From CBDCCV01 sp965215025 (GTDB lineage: Bacteria; Bacteroidota; Rhodothermia; Rhodothermales; Salinibacteraceae): a DNA stretch of 64,000 nt. The translations under genes and the position numbers were made by a program. Each line of letters starts with the position of its first letter. Within the stretch, counting starts at the first letter, position 1. This document shows positions 52,244 to 60,222 of this stretch, piece after piece. The DNA lies in assembly GCA_965215025.1 (NCBI GenBank), contig CBDCCV010000001.1, forward strand, positions 2,108,001-2,172,000, in the 5' to 3' direction. The notes beneath the pieces are model-generated. The model was not told where the DNA came from and did no database searches. It saw only the letters and a list, made by a program, of their open reading frames with translations.

Positions 52244-53104
52244 ATGCCCCGCCCCGATACCGAAGCCCTCGCCGCCGCCCTCGAAGACCTGCGCGCCGAG
52301 CACGACGGCACCGAAGCCGCCGACCCCGTCGAGGCCGCCCTCGACCGCCTCCGCGCCGAGGTGCCCCCGCCCGCCGAGGCGCCCCGAGACGCTTCCGGCC
52401 TCGCGCGCTTCATCGATCACACGCAACTCAAGCCCGAGGCCACCGAGGCCGACATCGACGCGCTCTGCGAAGAGGCCGCGCGCTTCGAGTTTGCCGCCGC
52501 GTGCATGAACCCGTGCTTCGTGCCGCGCGCGGTGAAGCGCCTGCGCGGCACGCCCGTCAAGGTCTGCACCGTCGTCGGCTTCCCGCTCGGGGCCACGCTC
52601 ACGGCCGTCAAGGCGTTCGAGGCTGGGGAGGCCATCGCCGCCGGCGCCGAGGAGGTGGACATGGTGCTGCCCATCGGGATGCTCAAGGGCGGGCGTTACG
52701 CCTACGTGGAGCAGGACCTCCGCGCCGTGGTCGAGGTGGCCGCCCACGCGCGCGAGGAGAAGGGCCGCGCCGTCCTCGTCAAGGTCATCCTCGAAACGGC
52801 GCTCCTCTCCGATGCCGAAAAGGCCATCGCCTGCGTCCTGGCCCGCCGCGCCGGCGCCGATTTCGTCAAAACCTCGACGGGCTTCTCCTCTGGCGGCGCT
52901 ACCCTGGCCGACGTGGCGCTCATGCGGCAGATGGTCGGCGAAGAAATGGGCGTTAAGGCCTCCAGCGGCGTGCGCACGCCGGAGGACGCGCGCGCGATGA
53001 TCGCCCACGGCGCTACCCGCATCGGCGCGAGCGGGTCGGTGGCGCTCGTCGAAGGCGCCGAGGCCTCCGCATCCGACGCTGCCGCATCCGAAGACGGCTA
53101 CTGA
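52244..53104 (+). CDS. deoC: Deoxyribose-phosphate aldolase
   Basis: The 286-residue enzyme splits 2-deoxyribose-5-phosphate into glyceraldehyde-3-phosphate and acetaldehyde. Key motifs are RFIDHTQLKPEAT, VCTVVGFPLGA, EEVDMVLPIGMLKGG (Asp139), VILETALLSD, DFVKTSTGFSSGGAT (Schiff-base Lys209) and GVKASSGVRT (Lys238). It has an unusually long acidic N-terminal extension of about 50 residues before the barrel. The next gene is an unrelated SPOR lipoprotein. Confidence 0.95.
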   Translation: MPRPDTEALAAALEDLRAEHDGTEAADPVEAALDRLRAEVPPPAEAPRDASGLARFIDHTQLKPEATEADIDALCEEAARFEFAAACMNPCFVPRAVKRLRGTPVKVCTVVGFPLGATLTAVKAFEAGEAIAAGAEEVDMVLPIGMLKGGRYAYVEQDLRAVVEVAAHAREEKGRAVLVKVILETALLSDAEKAIACVLARRAGADFVKTSTGFSSGGATLADVALMRQMVGEEMGVKASSGVRTPEDARAMIAHGATRIGASGSVALVEGAEASASDAAASEDGY

Positions 53105-53222
53105 GCCCCCGCCGCCAGACGTCCGCTGCTGAACCAAGCGGCGCCTCCCGCGTAGCGTGGGGACCGATGCCTCCGGCCGTCTTATCTTCCGCAGGTTTTA
53201 TCGATCCACCTCTGTTGCCGCC

Positions 53223-53849
53223 ATGCCCGCTGCTCGCTCGCTCTTTCTGCTCCTTCTCGGCGCGCTTTTTTTCGCCTCGGCGTGCACCGGCCCGTCAGGC
53301 GCGCAGCGCGGCGGCCCACGCGGTGACGACGAGCGCCCGCCCGCCGAGGAGGAGCCGGGCGACGAGCTGCCCACGCCCGCCCCGCGTCGCAACCTGGCCG
53401 AGTTCGAGGACTTCGACCCCGCGCCCTACCGCGACGAGGCGCCCGTAACCACCGTGGCCGTCGAGCACGCCGTCCCCGCCCGCCTTTTGGAGAACCGCGC
53501 CGACGCGGGCGTGACGCGCACCGTCGAGGGCTTCCGCATCCAGATCTACTCGTCCAGAGACAAGGCGCCGGCCGACGAGGCCGTGGAGCAGGCCATCGCG
53601 TGGTGGAACGCCGTCCAAGAAGAGCGCAGGGAGGAGGAAGAAGGCGCCCCCGCCGAAGAGGGCGCCGCCGCCGAGGAGCCGCTCCTGCCCGCCGATCTGC
53701 CCGTCTACGTCCGCTACCGGCAGCCGTACTACCGCGTGCGCATCGGCGACTTCGCCAGCCGCGCCGAGGCCGAGCGCGCCCTGCGCCTCATCCAGCGCCG
53801 CTTCGCCGACGCCTTTATCGCTCCGGACACCGTCACCATCACGCGCTGA
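53223..53849 (+). CDS. SPOR-domain lipoprotein
   Basis: The 208-residue protein has a lipobox (GALFFASAC), a disordered Pro/Glu/Arg linker and a C-terminal SPOR domain (about 100-205; VEGFRIQIYSSRDKAPADEA and YYRVRIGDFASRAEAERALR, then FADAFIAPDTV). SPOR domains bind denuded glycan strands of septal peptidoglycan, so a division-site role is likely. A roughly 30-residue acidic insertion (EEERREEEEGAPAEEGAAAE) splits the SPOR repeat. It converges on dapD. Confidence 0.83.
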   Translation: MPAARSLFLLLLGALFFASACTGPSGAQRGGPRGDDERPPAEEEPGDELPTPAPRRNLAEFEDFDPAPYRDEAPVTTVAVEHAVPARLLENRADAGVTRTVEGFRIQIYSSRDKAPADEAVEQAIAWWNAVQEERREEEEGAPAEEGAAAEEPLLPADLPVYVRYRQPYYRVRIGDFASRAEAERALRLIQRRFADAFIAPDTVTITR

Positions 53850-53858
53850 TCGGCAGCG

Positions 53859-54701
53859 CTACCGCAGCGCCGTTTCGAGGGCGGTGGCCGCGTCCGTGCG
53901 CGCGTCGCGGTACTTGACGATGACGGGCGCGTAGAGCGCCAATCCGTGCTCCTCGGCGAAGGCGCCGCGGGCCGCGCGCGTGCCGGGGACGACCACGGCG
54001 CGTGCCGGCACCTCAAGCGGATCGGTGGCGGTGCCTTCGAGGACGCGCTCTTCGGCCAGGTCGTAGAGCCGCGTCGAGGCGGTGAGCTGCACGCCCGGCG
54101 CCAGGACGGCCCTCGCGCGCACGAGGCACCCCTCGTACACCCCGCACCCGCCCCCGATGAAGGCGTCGTCCTCGACGATGACGGGCCGCGCGCCCACCGG
54201 CTCCAGAACGCCGCCCAGCTGCGCCGCCGCCGAGAGGTGTACGCGCCGCCCCACCTGCGCGCAGCTGCCCACCAAGGCGTGCGAGTCGATCATCGTCCCC
54301 GCGCCGACGTAGGCGCCCACGTTGACGTACATCGGTGGCATACAGACGACGCCCTCGGCCAGGAAAGCGCCCGTCCGCACGGCCGATCCGCCCGGCACCA
54401 CGCGCACGCCGTCGGCCTCGGAGAGCGGCTTGAGCGGGTACGTGTCCTTGTCGAAAAAGGGGAAGCGCTCGGTCGAGTAATCCGCAAGCGCGCCGAGGGC
54501 GAAGCCGAGCAGGATGCCGCGCTTGACCCAGGCGTGCGCCGTCCAGTCGCCGGTTTCGGAGCGCGTGGCGGCGCGGACGATGCCGGCGTTGAGCGCTTCG
54601 AGGAGATCGGCCACGGCCTGACGGGCGGCCTCGGCGTCGCGCGCCTCGGCGGGCTGCTCGGCAAGGGTTTCGATGCGCTTGCGAAGGGCGTCGTCGGGCA
54701 T
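53859..54701 (-). CDS. dapD: Tetrahydrodipicolinate N-succinyltransferase
   Basis: The 280-residue left-handed beta-helix acyltransferase acts in lysine and diaminopimelate synthesis. Helical N-terminal domain features (VADLLEALNAGIVRAATR, WVKRGILLGFALGAL) are followed by hexapeptide repeats with MPPMYVNVGAYVGAGTMIDS, GSCAQVGRRVHLSAAAQLGG and EDDAFIGGGCGVYEG, which are DapD hallmarks. The cell therefore uses the succinylase branch. No other dap gene is in the window. Confidence 0.95.
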   Translation of the reverse strand: MPDDALRKRIETLAEQPAEARDAEAARQAVADLLEALNAGIVRAATRSETGDWTAHAWVKRGILLGFALGALADYSTERFPFFDKDTYPLKPLSEADGVRVVPGGSAVRTGAFLAEGVVCMPPMYVNVGAYVGAGTMIDSHALVGSCAQVGRRVHLSAAAQLGGVLEPVGARPVIVEDDAFIGGGCGVYEGCLVRARAVLAPGVQLTASTRLYDLAEERVLEGTATDPLEVPARAVVVPGTRAARGAFAEEHGLALYAPVIVKYRDARTDAATALETALR

Positions 54702-54734
54702 GGGGCAGGGTGTGCTGCAAAGGCAAAAGGCGGT

Positions 54735-54764
54735 GTGGGGGCGAGGCGCGCCTCGCCCCTACGG
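54735..54764. repeat. Dispersed palindrome, variant copy 5
   Basis: GGGGCGAGGCG and CGCCTCGCCCC form a near-perfect hairpin bounded by GTGG/CTAC, matching the outer part of the GTAGGGGCG...CGCCCCTAC palindromes while the loop word differs. It lies between dapD and the cupin gene. Confidence 0.6.
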
Positions 54765-54782
54765 ATGCTTCAAAGAGCGGCG

Positions 54783-55256
54783 TCAAAGACGGACGAAGTC
54801 GCCGATCTCCGGATGCGCCTGGAGCGCGGCGGCCTCGTCGGCCGTGGGGCGGTGGGGGCGGTCGCGCTGGCAATCGACGAGGCAAAGGAAGCCGAGCGGC
54901 TCGTCTTCATCGGCGCGGAACTGGTGCCACGTCTCGGGCGGGACGTGCACGGCATCGAAGGCGCCGATGCCGTAGACCGCTCCGCCGACGAGGACGCGCC
55001 CCCTGCCGCGCAGGACGAGGACGGCGTGCACGTGCCGGTGGCGCTCGAGCGTGGAGTAGCCGCCGGCCTCGATCTCGAAGTAGCGCAGCTCCGCCGGCAG
55101 CCCGGCCTCTTCGCCAAAGAGCACCTGCCGGGTGATGGCGCGGAAGTGCGTCCCGCCATCCGGCTTGTACTCCTTGAGCGGCGTCTCGGCCCAGCGGAAG
55201 CCGGCGCCAGATTCGCGGAAGCGGCGGACGGGCGCGGCGGTGGCGGTGTCGGGCAT
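54783..55256 (-). CDS. Cupin-domain metal-binding protein
   Basis: The 157-residue single cupin has a metal site in STLERHRHVHAVLVLRGRG (His73, His75, His77) and PPETWHQFRA (His111). The upstream part FRWAETPLKEYKPDGGTHFR is characteristic of a family of small cupins, among which the 1-methylthio-xylulose-5-phosphate methylsulfurylase of Rhodospirillum may belong. That idea is supported here mainly by the neighbouring RuBisCO-like gene on the same strand, 306 bp away. Enzymatic function is not proven. The start at 55256 is family-like; an upstream extension contains repeat sequence. Confidence 0.75.
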   Translation of the reverse strand: MPDTATAAPVRRFRESGAGFRWAETPLKEYKPDGGTHFRAITRQVLFGEEAGLPAELRYFEIEAGGYSTLERHRHVHAVLVLRGRGRVLVGGAVYGIGAFDAVHVPPETWHQFRADEDEPLGFLCLVDCQRDRPHRPTADEAAALQAHPEIGDFVRL

Positions 55257-55562
55257 CGGGATAGGAAAGAAGGGGAGGAAAAAAGGACGCCAACGTTCCA
55301 ACGCCGAGGCGCGCCAACGTTCCAACGTGGAGACCAATGGCGCTTTCAGCGAGACGTCAGCCAGCAAGTTCCCCTCCTGGACAGGAGGGGCAGGGGGTGG
55401 TGGAAGAGCGGGCTTGCTCGCGGTCCGGACAAAACACCAAACCGCTGTTTACCACCTCGCCTACCGGACTTCGCCAAAGGCGTGATGCTGTGCACACCCC
55501 CCCTTCCGGTGCCAGGACAGGTTGTCCAAGAGGGGAGTCGCGCTCCGCCGGCTTTTGTGCAT
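55257..55562. other. 306-bp intergenic region, mostly repeat
   Basis: It contains two direct copies of CCAACGTTCCAACG (about 55289-55330) and the dispersed element at 55369-55536. No gene was found. Confidence 0.65.
55369..55536. repeat. Dispersed element with conserved ends, copy B
   Basis: It starts TTCCCCTCCTGGACAGGAGG and ends with CTTCCGGTGCCAGGACAGG, TTGTCC and AAGAGGGGA. The ends match copy A (5761-5884) in reverse orientation; the middle differs in length (168 versus 124 bp). It lies between the RuBisCO-like and cupin genes. Confidence 0.55.
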
Positions 55563-56687
55563 TCAGCGCTCCAGGCGCGCGGCGGCCTGGCGGACGGTCT
55601 CGGCAAAGGCGCGCGTGCGCTCGGGCAGTTCTTCCTGGCTGGCCTTGAGCAGGCTCCCGCCGATGAGTAGCACCACATCGGCGCCGTAGAAATCGACCAG
55701 CTCGGGCACGCGCTCGACGGTCATGCCGCCGGCGGGGGCGGGCCAGGCCGGACGCATCGGCGGCCAGTCCCGGCGCAGCGCCTCGGCGATGGCGCTGCAC
55801 TCCACCTCAGACATGGCAAAGCGCCCGCCGTAGCCGGCAAAGATCACCGCGTCGGCGCCGAAGAGGCGGAAGAGCTTGCCGTAGAGCGCGGCAGGCGCGA
55901 CGGCGGCGCCGGCTCCAGCAAAGCTCGGATGCGCCAGGACGGGCACGTCCAGATGCTTTTCTACAAGCTCGGCCACCACAGGCAGGCCCAGGAGCATGGG
56001 CGCAAGGAGGACGGCGCCCGCGCCCGCTTCCTGCGCCACCTCAGCCTGGCGGCGGAGGGCGCCCGGCGGGCCGGAGAGGTGGGGGGCGTAGAGGGCGCGG
56101 CGGCCCGTCTCCTCGGCCGCGTCCTCGATGGCGTTCTGGCACGCGCGCACGCGCTCGGCAAAGCGGCTCGTCGGCTGGTCGGCCAGGTAGTGGTCGTCCT
56201 TGATGAGGTCGAGGCCGTTCTCGGCAAAGGTGTGGCACAGGCCGGCGAGCGCCTCGGCGGAGAGACCAACGGGCTTGAGGGCGGTGGCGGTGAGGGGCCG
56301 CGGCGTCTCCGCCGTGCCCGTGAGCGCGCGCAGCCCGCCGAGGCCGAAGCGCGGCCCCGGCAGCTTCTTGAGAAGCGCCGTCGGCAGGCTGAAGTCCACC
56401 AGGGTGACGCCTGCGTGGAGCGAGGCGTTGCCGAAGAGCACGTTCAGGAGCTGCGCCGCGTTCGTCATCGCCGTCACCGAGGGCAGCTCCAGGCGGAGGC
56501 GCGTGCCGCCGCCGGGCGCGTCGGCCACGCCCATGAGGCGGCCCATCATCTCCCGGCGGACGAACGGATACCGCCGCGCCACGGCCTCGGGCACCTCGAC
56601 GGTCTGCTCCAAAAGCAGCGATTCCGCAAGCCGATGGGCGTTGGCGCCTCGTTCGGTGAGATGGTAAGTTACTTCCAAAGATTTCAT
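55563..56687 (-). CDS. RuBisCO-like protein (form IV)
   Basis: The 374-residue protein has the RuBisCO large-chain fold pattern: TATALKPVGLSAEAL (Lys138, equivalent to the conserved Lys175 region), GLDLIKDDHYLAD (Lys163, Asp165, with His166 where carboxylases have Glu), AHPSFAG (His253), a PAGGM loop (319-322) and LIGGSLL (342-347), the phosphate-binding glycines. Loss of a canonical active-site residue makes CO2 fixation unlikely, so it is a RuBisCO-like protein, probably a sulfur-metabolism isomerase or enolase of the DeepYkr type. The start at 56687 (MKSLEVTYHL) matches the family. A cupin gene lies downstream. Confidence 0.88.
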   Translation of the reverse strand: MKSLEVTYHLTERGANAHRLAESLLLEQTVEVPEAVARRYPFVRREMMGRLMGVADAPGGGTRLRLELPSVTAMTNAAQLLNVLFGNASLHAGVTLVDFSLPTALLKKLPGPRFGLGGLRALTGTAETPRPLTATALKPVGLSAEALAGLCHTFAENGLDLIKDDHYLADQPTSRFAERVRACQNAIEDAAEETGRRALYAPHLSGPPGALRRQAEVAQEAGAGAVLLAPMLLGLPVVAELVEKHLDVPVLAHPSFAGAGAAVAPAALYGKLFRLFGADAVIFAGYGGRFAMSEVECSAIAEALRRDWPPMRPAWPAPAGGMTVERVPELVDFYGADVVLLIGGSLLKASQEELPERTRAFAETVRQAAARLER

Positions 56688-56802
56688 GCAAGACCGCGCC
56701 AAGGCAGGTAACGGAAAGGCTGCTCGGTGGTTAACTTAGCGAAACACGGCGTGCTCTGCGCGGGCCGCCGCCCTTCGCTTTCTCGCTCTCGGCCCTCTGC
56801 TC

Positions 56803-57192
56803 ATGAAAGATAGCCACCCCGCCTGGAGTTCGCAGCACGACCTGGCGCTCTTGTACCTGGCGCTCCTGCACGGCGCCGAGGCCGGCCCGGACGAGGACGT
56901 CGTCCGCGAGCGGCTGATGCGGCGGTACCCCAAAGCCGGCGCCGTGCGCCTGAACCGCGTGCTGGACCGGGCCATGCTCGTTTACATCGGCACGGCGGGG
57001 GAGCAGATGCTGGAGGTGGCCGTGGCCGCGCTCGGGCAGGCGCTCCCGCGCGCCGCGCGCCGCGCCGTCTTGGACGACCTCGCCCGCATCGCCTCCACCA
57101 GCGAAGGCGTGGTCCCGGCCGGCCTGGCCTTTATCGAGGAGCTGGCGCGCGAGTGGGGCCTCGACGGGCAGGACTGGACCGAGGCCGCGTGA
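56803..57192 (+). CDS. TerB-like small helical protein
   Basis: The 129-residue all-helical soluble protein has QHDLALLYLALLHGAEAGPD and DLARIASTSEGVVPAGLAF, then IEELAREWGL, similar in layout to TerB/DUF533-type domains (paired acidic helices). Sequence similarity is modest and the assignment tentative. It is divergently placed from the RuBisCO-like gene. Confidence 0.5.
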   Translation: MKDSHPAWSSQHDLALLYLALLHGAEAGPDEDVVRERLMRRYPKAGAVRLNRVLDRAMLVYIGTAGEQMLEVAVAALGQALPRAARRAVLDDLARIASTSEGVVPAGLAFIEELAREWGLDGQDWTEAA

Positions 57193-57366
57193 CGCACCCC
57201 GCCCTTGGCCGGGTGCGACGATGGACGGCCGACGGCGTACAGCGCTCGCCTCGTCCGCCCGCAGCCGTCCCTGTGCGACCGTCCTCGCTAAGCAGGCGGA
57301 AAACGCTTAGGGGCTTACGTGCCGGGCGGATCGCTTTCTCTTTGAATCCAATCCCCGTTCGATTCC

Positions 57367-57519
57367 ATGAGCAAATCGCTGAAGGTTCTCGGATGCGTGT
57401 GCGTCGCGCTCCTCTTCTCCTCGTGCCAGTGCGCGTGGGCGCCGGACGTCGGCCCTGTAGAAGATGAGGAGGACGCCGCCCTCGAATGGACGGCCCCGCC
57501 GCGTTTCCCGCACGCCTGA
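57367..57519 (+). CDS. 50-residue lipoprotein
   Basis: This short ORF encodes a signal (KSLKVLGCVCVALLFSSC, where FSSC is the lipobox) and an acidic mature part (DVGPVEDEEDAALEW). It is 26 bp upstream of dnaG on the same strand. The ATG of ATGAGC falls in a plausible context, and the typical lipoprotein signal favours a real gene. Function unknown. Confidence 0.55.
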   Translation: MSKSLKVLGCVCVALLFSSCQCAWAPDVGPVEDEEDAALEWTAPPRFPHA

Positions 57520-57545
57520 CGCGCCGCTGAACCGGCTTCTTCGTG

Positions 57546-59516
57546 ATGGGAAAGATCCCCCGCGCCAAGGTGGACGAGGTGCAGGCCGTTGCCGACATCG
57601 TGGAGGTGGCGACGCCGTACGTGAGCGGCCTCAAGAGGAGCGGCTCGAGCTACCGAGCGCGCTGCCCTTTCCACAACGGGAAATCGAACTCGTTCAGCCT
57701 CTCGCCGGATAAGAACGTGTTCCACTGCTTTAGCTGTGGGAAGAGTGGGGACATCGTTACGTTCGTGCAGGAGATGGAAGGCCTCTCTTTCGTTGAGGCC
57801 GTGCGGCTCTTGGCCGGGCGCTTCGGCGTGGCGCTGCCGGAGGAGACGGAAGAGGAGAACGAGGAGGCGGCCCGGCGCGAGGCCGTGCGCGGCGCGCTGC
57901 GCTTTGCCGCGCGCTTTTTCTACCACCAGCTCACGCGCACGGATGTGGGCAAGCCGGCGCTCCGCTACCTGCGCGAAGAGCGCGGCCTCACGCCGCAGAC
58001 GGTCAAAAGCTTCGGCCTCGGCTACGCGCCGGACGGCTGGGACGCGCTGCTCAGAGCCGCCCACGCCAAAAACGTCAACCCCGAGACGCTCGAAGAGGCC
58101 GGCCTCGTCATCGCCAGGAAAGAAGGCGACGGGTACTACGACCGCTATCGCGGGCGCGTCATCTTCCCCATCCTCTCGCGCGTGGGGCACGTCCTGGGCT
58201 TTGCCGGGCGCATCCTCCATCAGAACGAGGACGCCGAGTACAAGCAGCCGAAGTACATCAACTCGCCCGAGACGAGCGTCTACCACAAGAGCCGCGTGCT
58301 CTACGGGCTGCACCAGGCCAAGGCGGCCATCCGCCGGGAGGGCGAGGTGTACATCGTAGAAGGCTACACGGACGTCATCGCGCTGCATCAGGCCGGCATC
58401 GAGCACACGGTAGCCACCTGCGGCACGTCCTTGACCGAGGAGCAGGTGCAGCTCCTGAGCCGCTACGCCGAGCGCGTCGTCCTGCTCTACGACGCCGACC
58501 AAGCCGGCGACCGCGCCACCGCGCGCGGCATCGACGCGGTCCTCGCGGGCGGCCTCACCGCCTACGCCGTCACCCTCCCCGAGGGCACCGACCCCGACGT
58601 CTTCGCCCGCGAGAAGGGGCCGGAAGCGCTCAAGCGGCAGCTTCGCAAGCGCCAGGACGTGGCCGCCTTCCATCGCGCGCAGGCCGAGCGCGACGGCACC
58701 TTCGGCACGGCGGAAGGGAGCACGGCGGTGGCGCACGCCGTCGTCCGCTCGCTCGCGCTCATCCCGGACGGGATCGCGCGCAAAACCCATCTGAAAAGCG
58801 CGATCCAGGCGCTCGACATGCAGGACATGCACGAAGAGCTGCACCGCGAGCTGGAGCGCGTCCTCGAAGAGCGCCGCCGCCAGAGCGAGCGCCGCGCCGC
58901 GGCCCCGCGCCCTTCGGCCCCGCTCCCCGACGATCCGCAGGCGCCGCCGGCTCCGGAGGAAGAAGCCCGGCGCCGCGACGAGGAAGCGTCGGCCGCGCCG
59001 CAAGGGCCGGAGCCGCTGCCGCCGGAGCGCAACCTCTTGCACCTGATGCTCGAGCACGGCCGGCCGATGGTCGAGTTCATCCTGGGCCACATGGCGCTCG
59101 ACGAGTTTACCGAGGGGCCGGCCCGCCGGATGGCCGAGCATTTCTTAGAGATGTACGAGGCCGAGACCGTCGAGCCGCGCCGCTTCGTCGAAGGCGAGCT
59201 GGGCGAGGACCTGCAGCGGCTGGCCGCCTCGGTGATGCTCGCCGAAGAGGAACCGTCCGAGAACTGGGCCAAGCGCTTAGGCATCAGCGTGCCGCGCCTG
59301 AACGCGGACCCACGCCAGGCCGCCGCCTCTTCGATGATGCGCCTGCGGCTGCGGCGCGTGGACGAGGCCCTCCGGCGCACCCACGCCGAGCAGGTCCAGG
59401 CCGGCCCCACCCACGATGAAGCCGCGTTGCGCCGCTACCAAGAGCGCGTGATGCGCCTGCTCGAGACTAAGAAGCAGATCGAGCGCGGCGCTTTCCTCGA
59501 ATGGCATGAGGCATGA
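57546..59516 (+). CDS. dnaG: DNA primase
   Basis: The 656-residue protein has the N-terminal zinc finger (Cys40, His43, Cys61, Cys64; ARCPFHNGKSNSF then VFHCFSCGKSG). The RNA-polymerase core follows with the TOPRIM motifs VEGYTDVIALHQAG (Glu272, Asp276) and LLYDADQAGDR (Asp316, Asp318). A Pro/Arg-rich linker (about 440-490) leads to the C-terminal DnaB-binding domain (about 500-650). It makes RNA primers for Okazaki fragments. The ATG at 57546 was chosen; a GTG at 57543 is in frame immediately before it. Confidence 0.96.
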   Translation: MGKIPRAKVDEVQAVADIVEVATPYVSGLKRSGSSYRARCPFHNGKSNSFSLSPDKNVFHCFSCGKSGDIVTFVQEMEGLSFVEAVRLLAGRFGVALPEETEEENEEAARREAVRGALRFAARFFYHQLTRTDVGKPALRYLREERGLTPQTVKSFGLGYAPDGWDALLRAAHAKNVNPETLEEAGLVIARKEGDGYYDRYRGRVIFPILSRVGHVLGFAGRILHQNEDAEYKQPKYINSPETSVYHKSRVLYGLHQAKAAIRREGEVYIVEGYTDVIALHQAGIEHTVATCGTSLTEEQVQLLSRYAERVVLLYDADQAGDRATARGIDAVLAGGLTAYAVTLPEGTDPDVFAREKGPEALKRQLRKRQDVAAFHRAQAERDGTFGTAEGSTAVAHAVVRSLALIPDGIARKTHLKSAIQALDMQDMHEELHRELERVLEERRRQSERRAAAPRPSAPLPDDPQAPPAPEEEARRRDEEASAAPQGPEPLPPERNLLHLMLEHGRPMVEFILGHMALDEFTEGPARRMAEHFLEMYEAETVEPRRFVEGELGEDLQRLAASVMLAEEEPSENWAKRLGISVPRLNADPRQAAASSMMRLRLRRVDEALRRTHAEQVQAGPTHDEAALRRYQERVMRLLETKKQIERGAFLEWHEA

Positions 59517-59628
59517 CGGATAGACGACCGACAGCCTGCCAGAGTTTACCCCGCCTAGCGGGGGCACCGGGGATGGACGACCGACGACCCCAGAAAGACC
59601 GTTCTTGACGAAGAAGCCCCCCGCCACC

Positions 59629-60210
59629 GTGAGCCAACAAAGCACCGCCGTCGCAGAAAGCCGCGCCTCCGAAGCCGCCTACGACCGCGCCCGCGTCGAG
59701 GCGCTGCTGGCCGAGCTAAGCGCGCTCGACCTCGGCGCCGAGGGCCGCGTCGCGCACCTCGTCGAGTCGCCCGCGCCGGGAGAGCGTAGCGCGTGTGCAA
59801 GCGCTGAGGTCGTCGTCGGCAAAGGCCTCGCGGGCGATTACGCGCGGAAGGACTTCTACAAAGGCCGGCGCGTGCCGGGGCGCGAGGTCAGCGCCGTAAG
59901 CCTAGAGGTGCTGCGCGTCCTGGGCGCCCGCGATCCCATCGCCATCGGCGACAACCTCGTGACTGAGGGCATCGACCTGCGCGCGCTCCGGCCGGGCGAC
60001 CGCCTGCGCGTAGGCGCCGAGGTGGTCCTGTGCCGCTCCGAGCGCCCGCACCGCCCCTGCACGCCCTTCCGCGCGCGCACGAGTCCCGAGGCCTTCGCCG
60101 CCGTCGCGCGCGGCGACTACCGCGGCGCGCTCTTCGTCGTCGAACGAGGCGGCACCGTCCGCCCCGGCGATGTCCTCCGCCCCGCCGATCCGCCTCCGCA
60201 AAGCCAGTAG
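59629..60210 (+). CDS. MOSC-domain protein
   Basis: The 193-residue protein ends in a MOSC domain (about 40-185) with KGLAGDYARKDFYKGRRVPG, SAVSLEVLRVLG, IAIGDNLVTEGIDLRALRPG and CTPFRARTSPEAF, then RGALFVVERGGTVRPGD. MOSC proteins ligate or release molybdenum cofactor or act in sulfur transfer; this small form is of the YiiM/stand-alone type. A conserved Cys expected near the C-terminus is present in the CTPFRA segment. The start is GTG at 59629; a TTG at 59605 is the alternative. Confidence 0.85.
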   Translation: MSQQSTAVAESRASEAAYDRARVEALLAELSALDLGAEGRVAHLVESPAPGERSACASAEVVVGKGLAGDYARKDFYKGRRVPGREVSAVSLEVLRVLGARDPIAIGDNLVTEGIDLRALRPGDRLRVGAEVVLCRSERPHRPCTPFRARTSPEAFAAVARGDYRGALFVVERGGTVRPGDVLRPADPPPQSQ

Positions 60211-60222
60211 CCGTCTTTTCCG

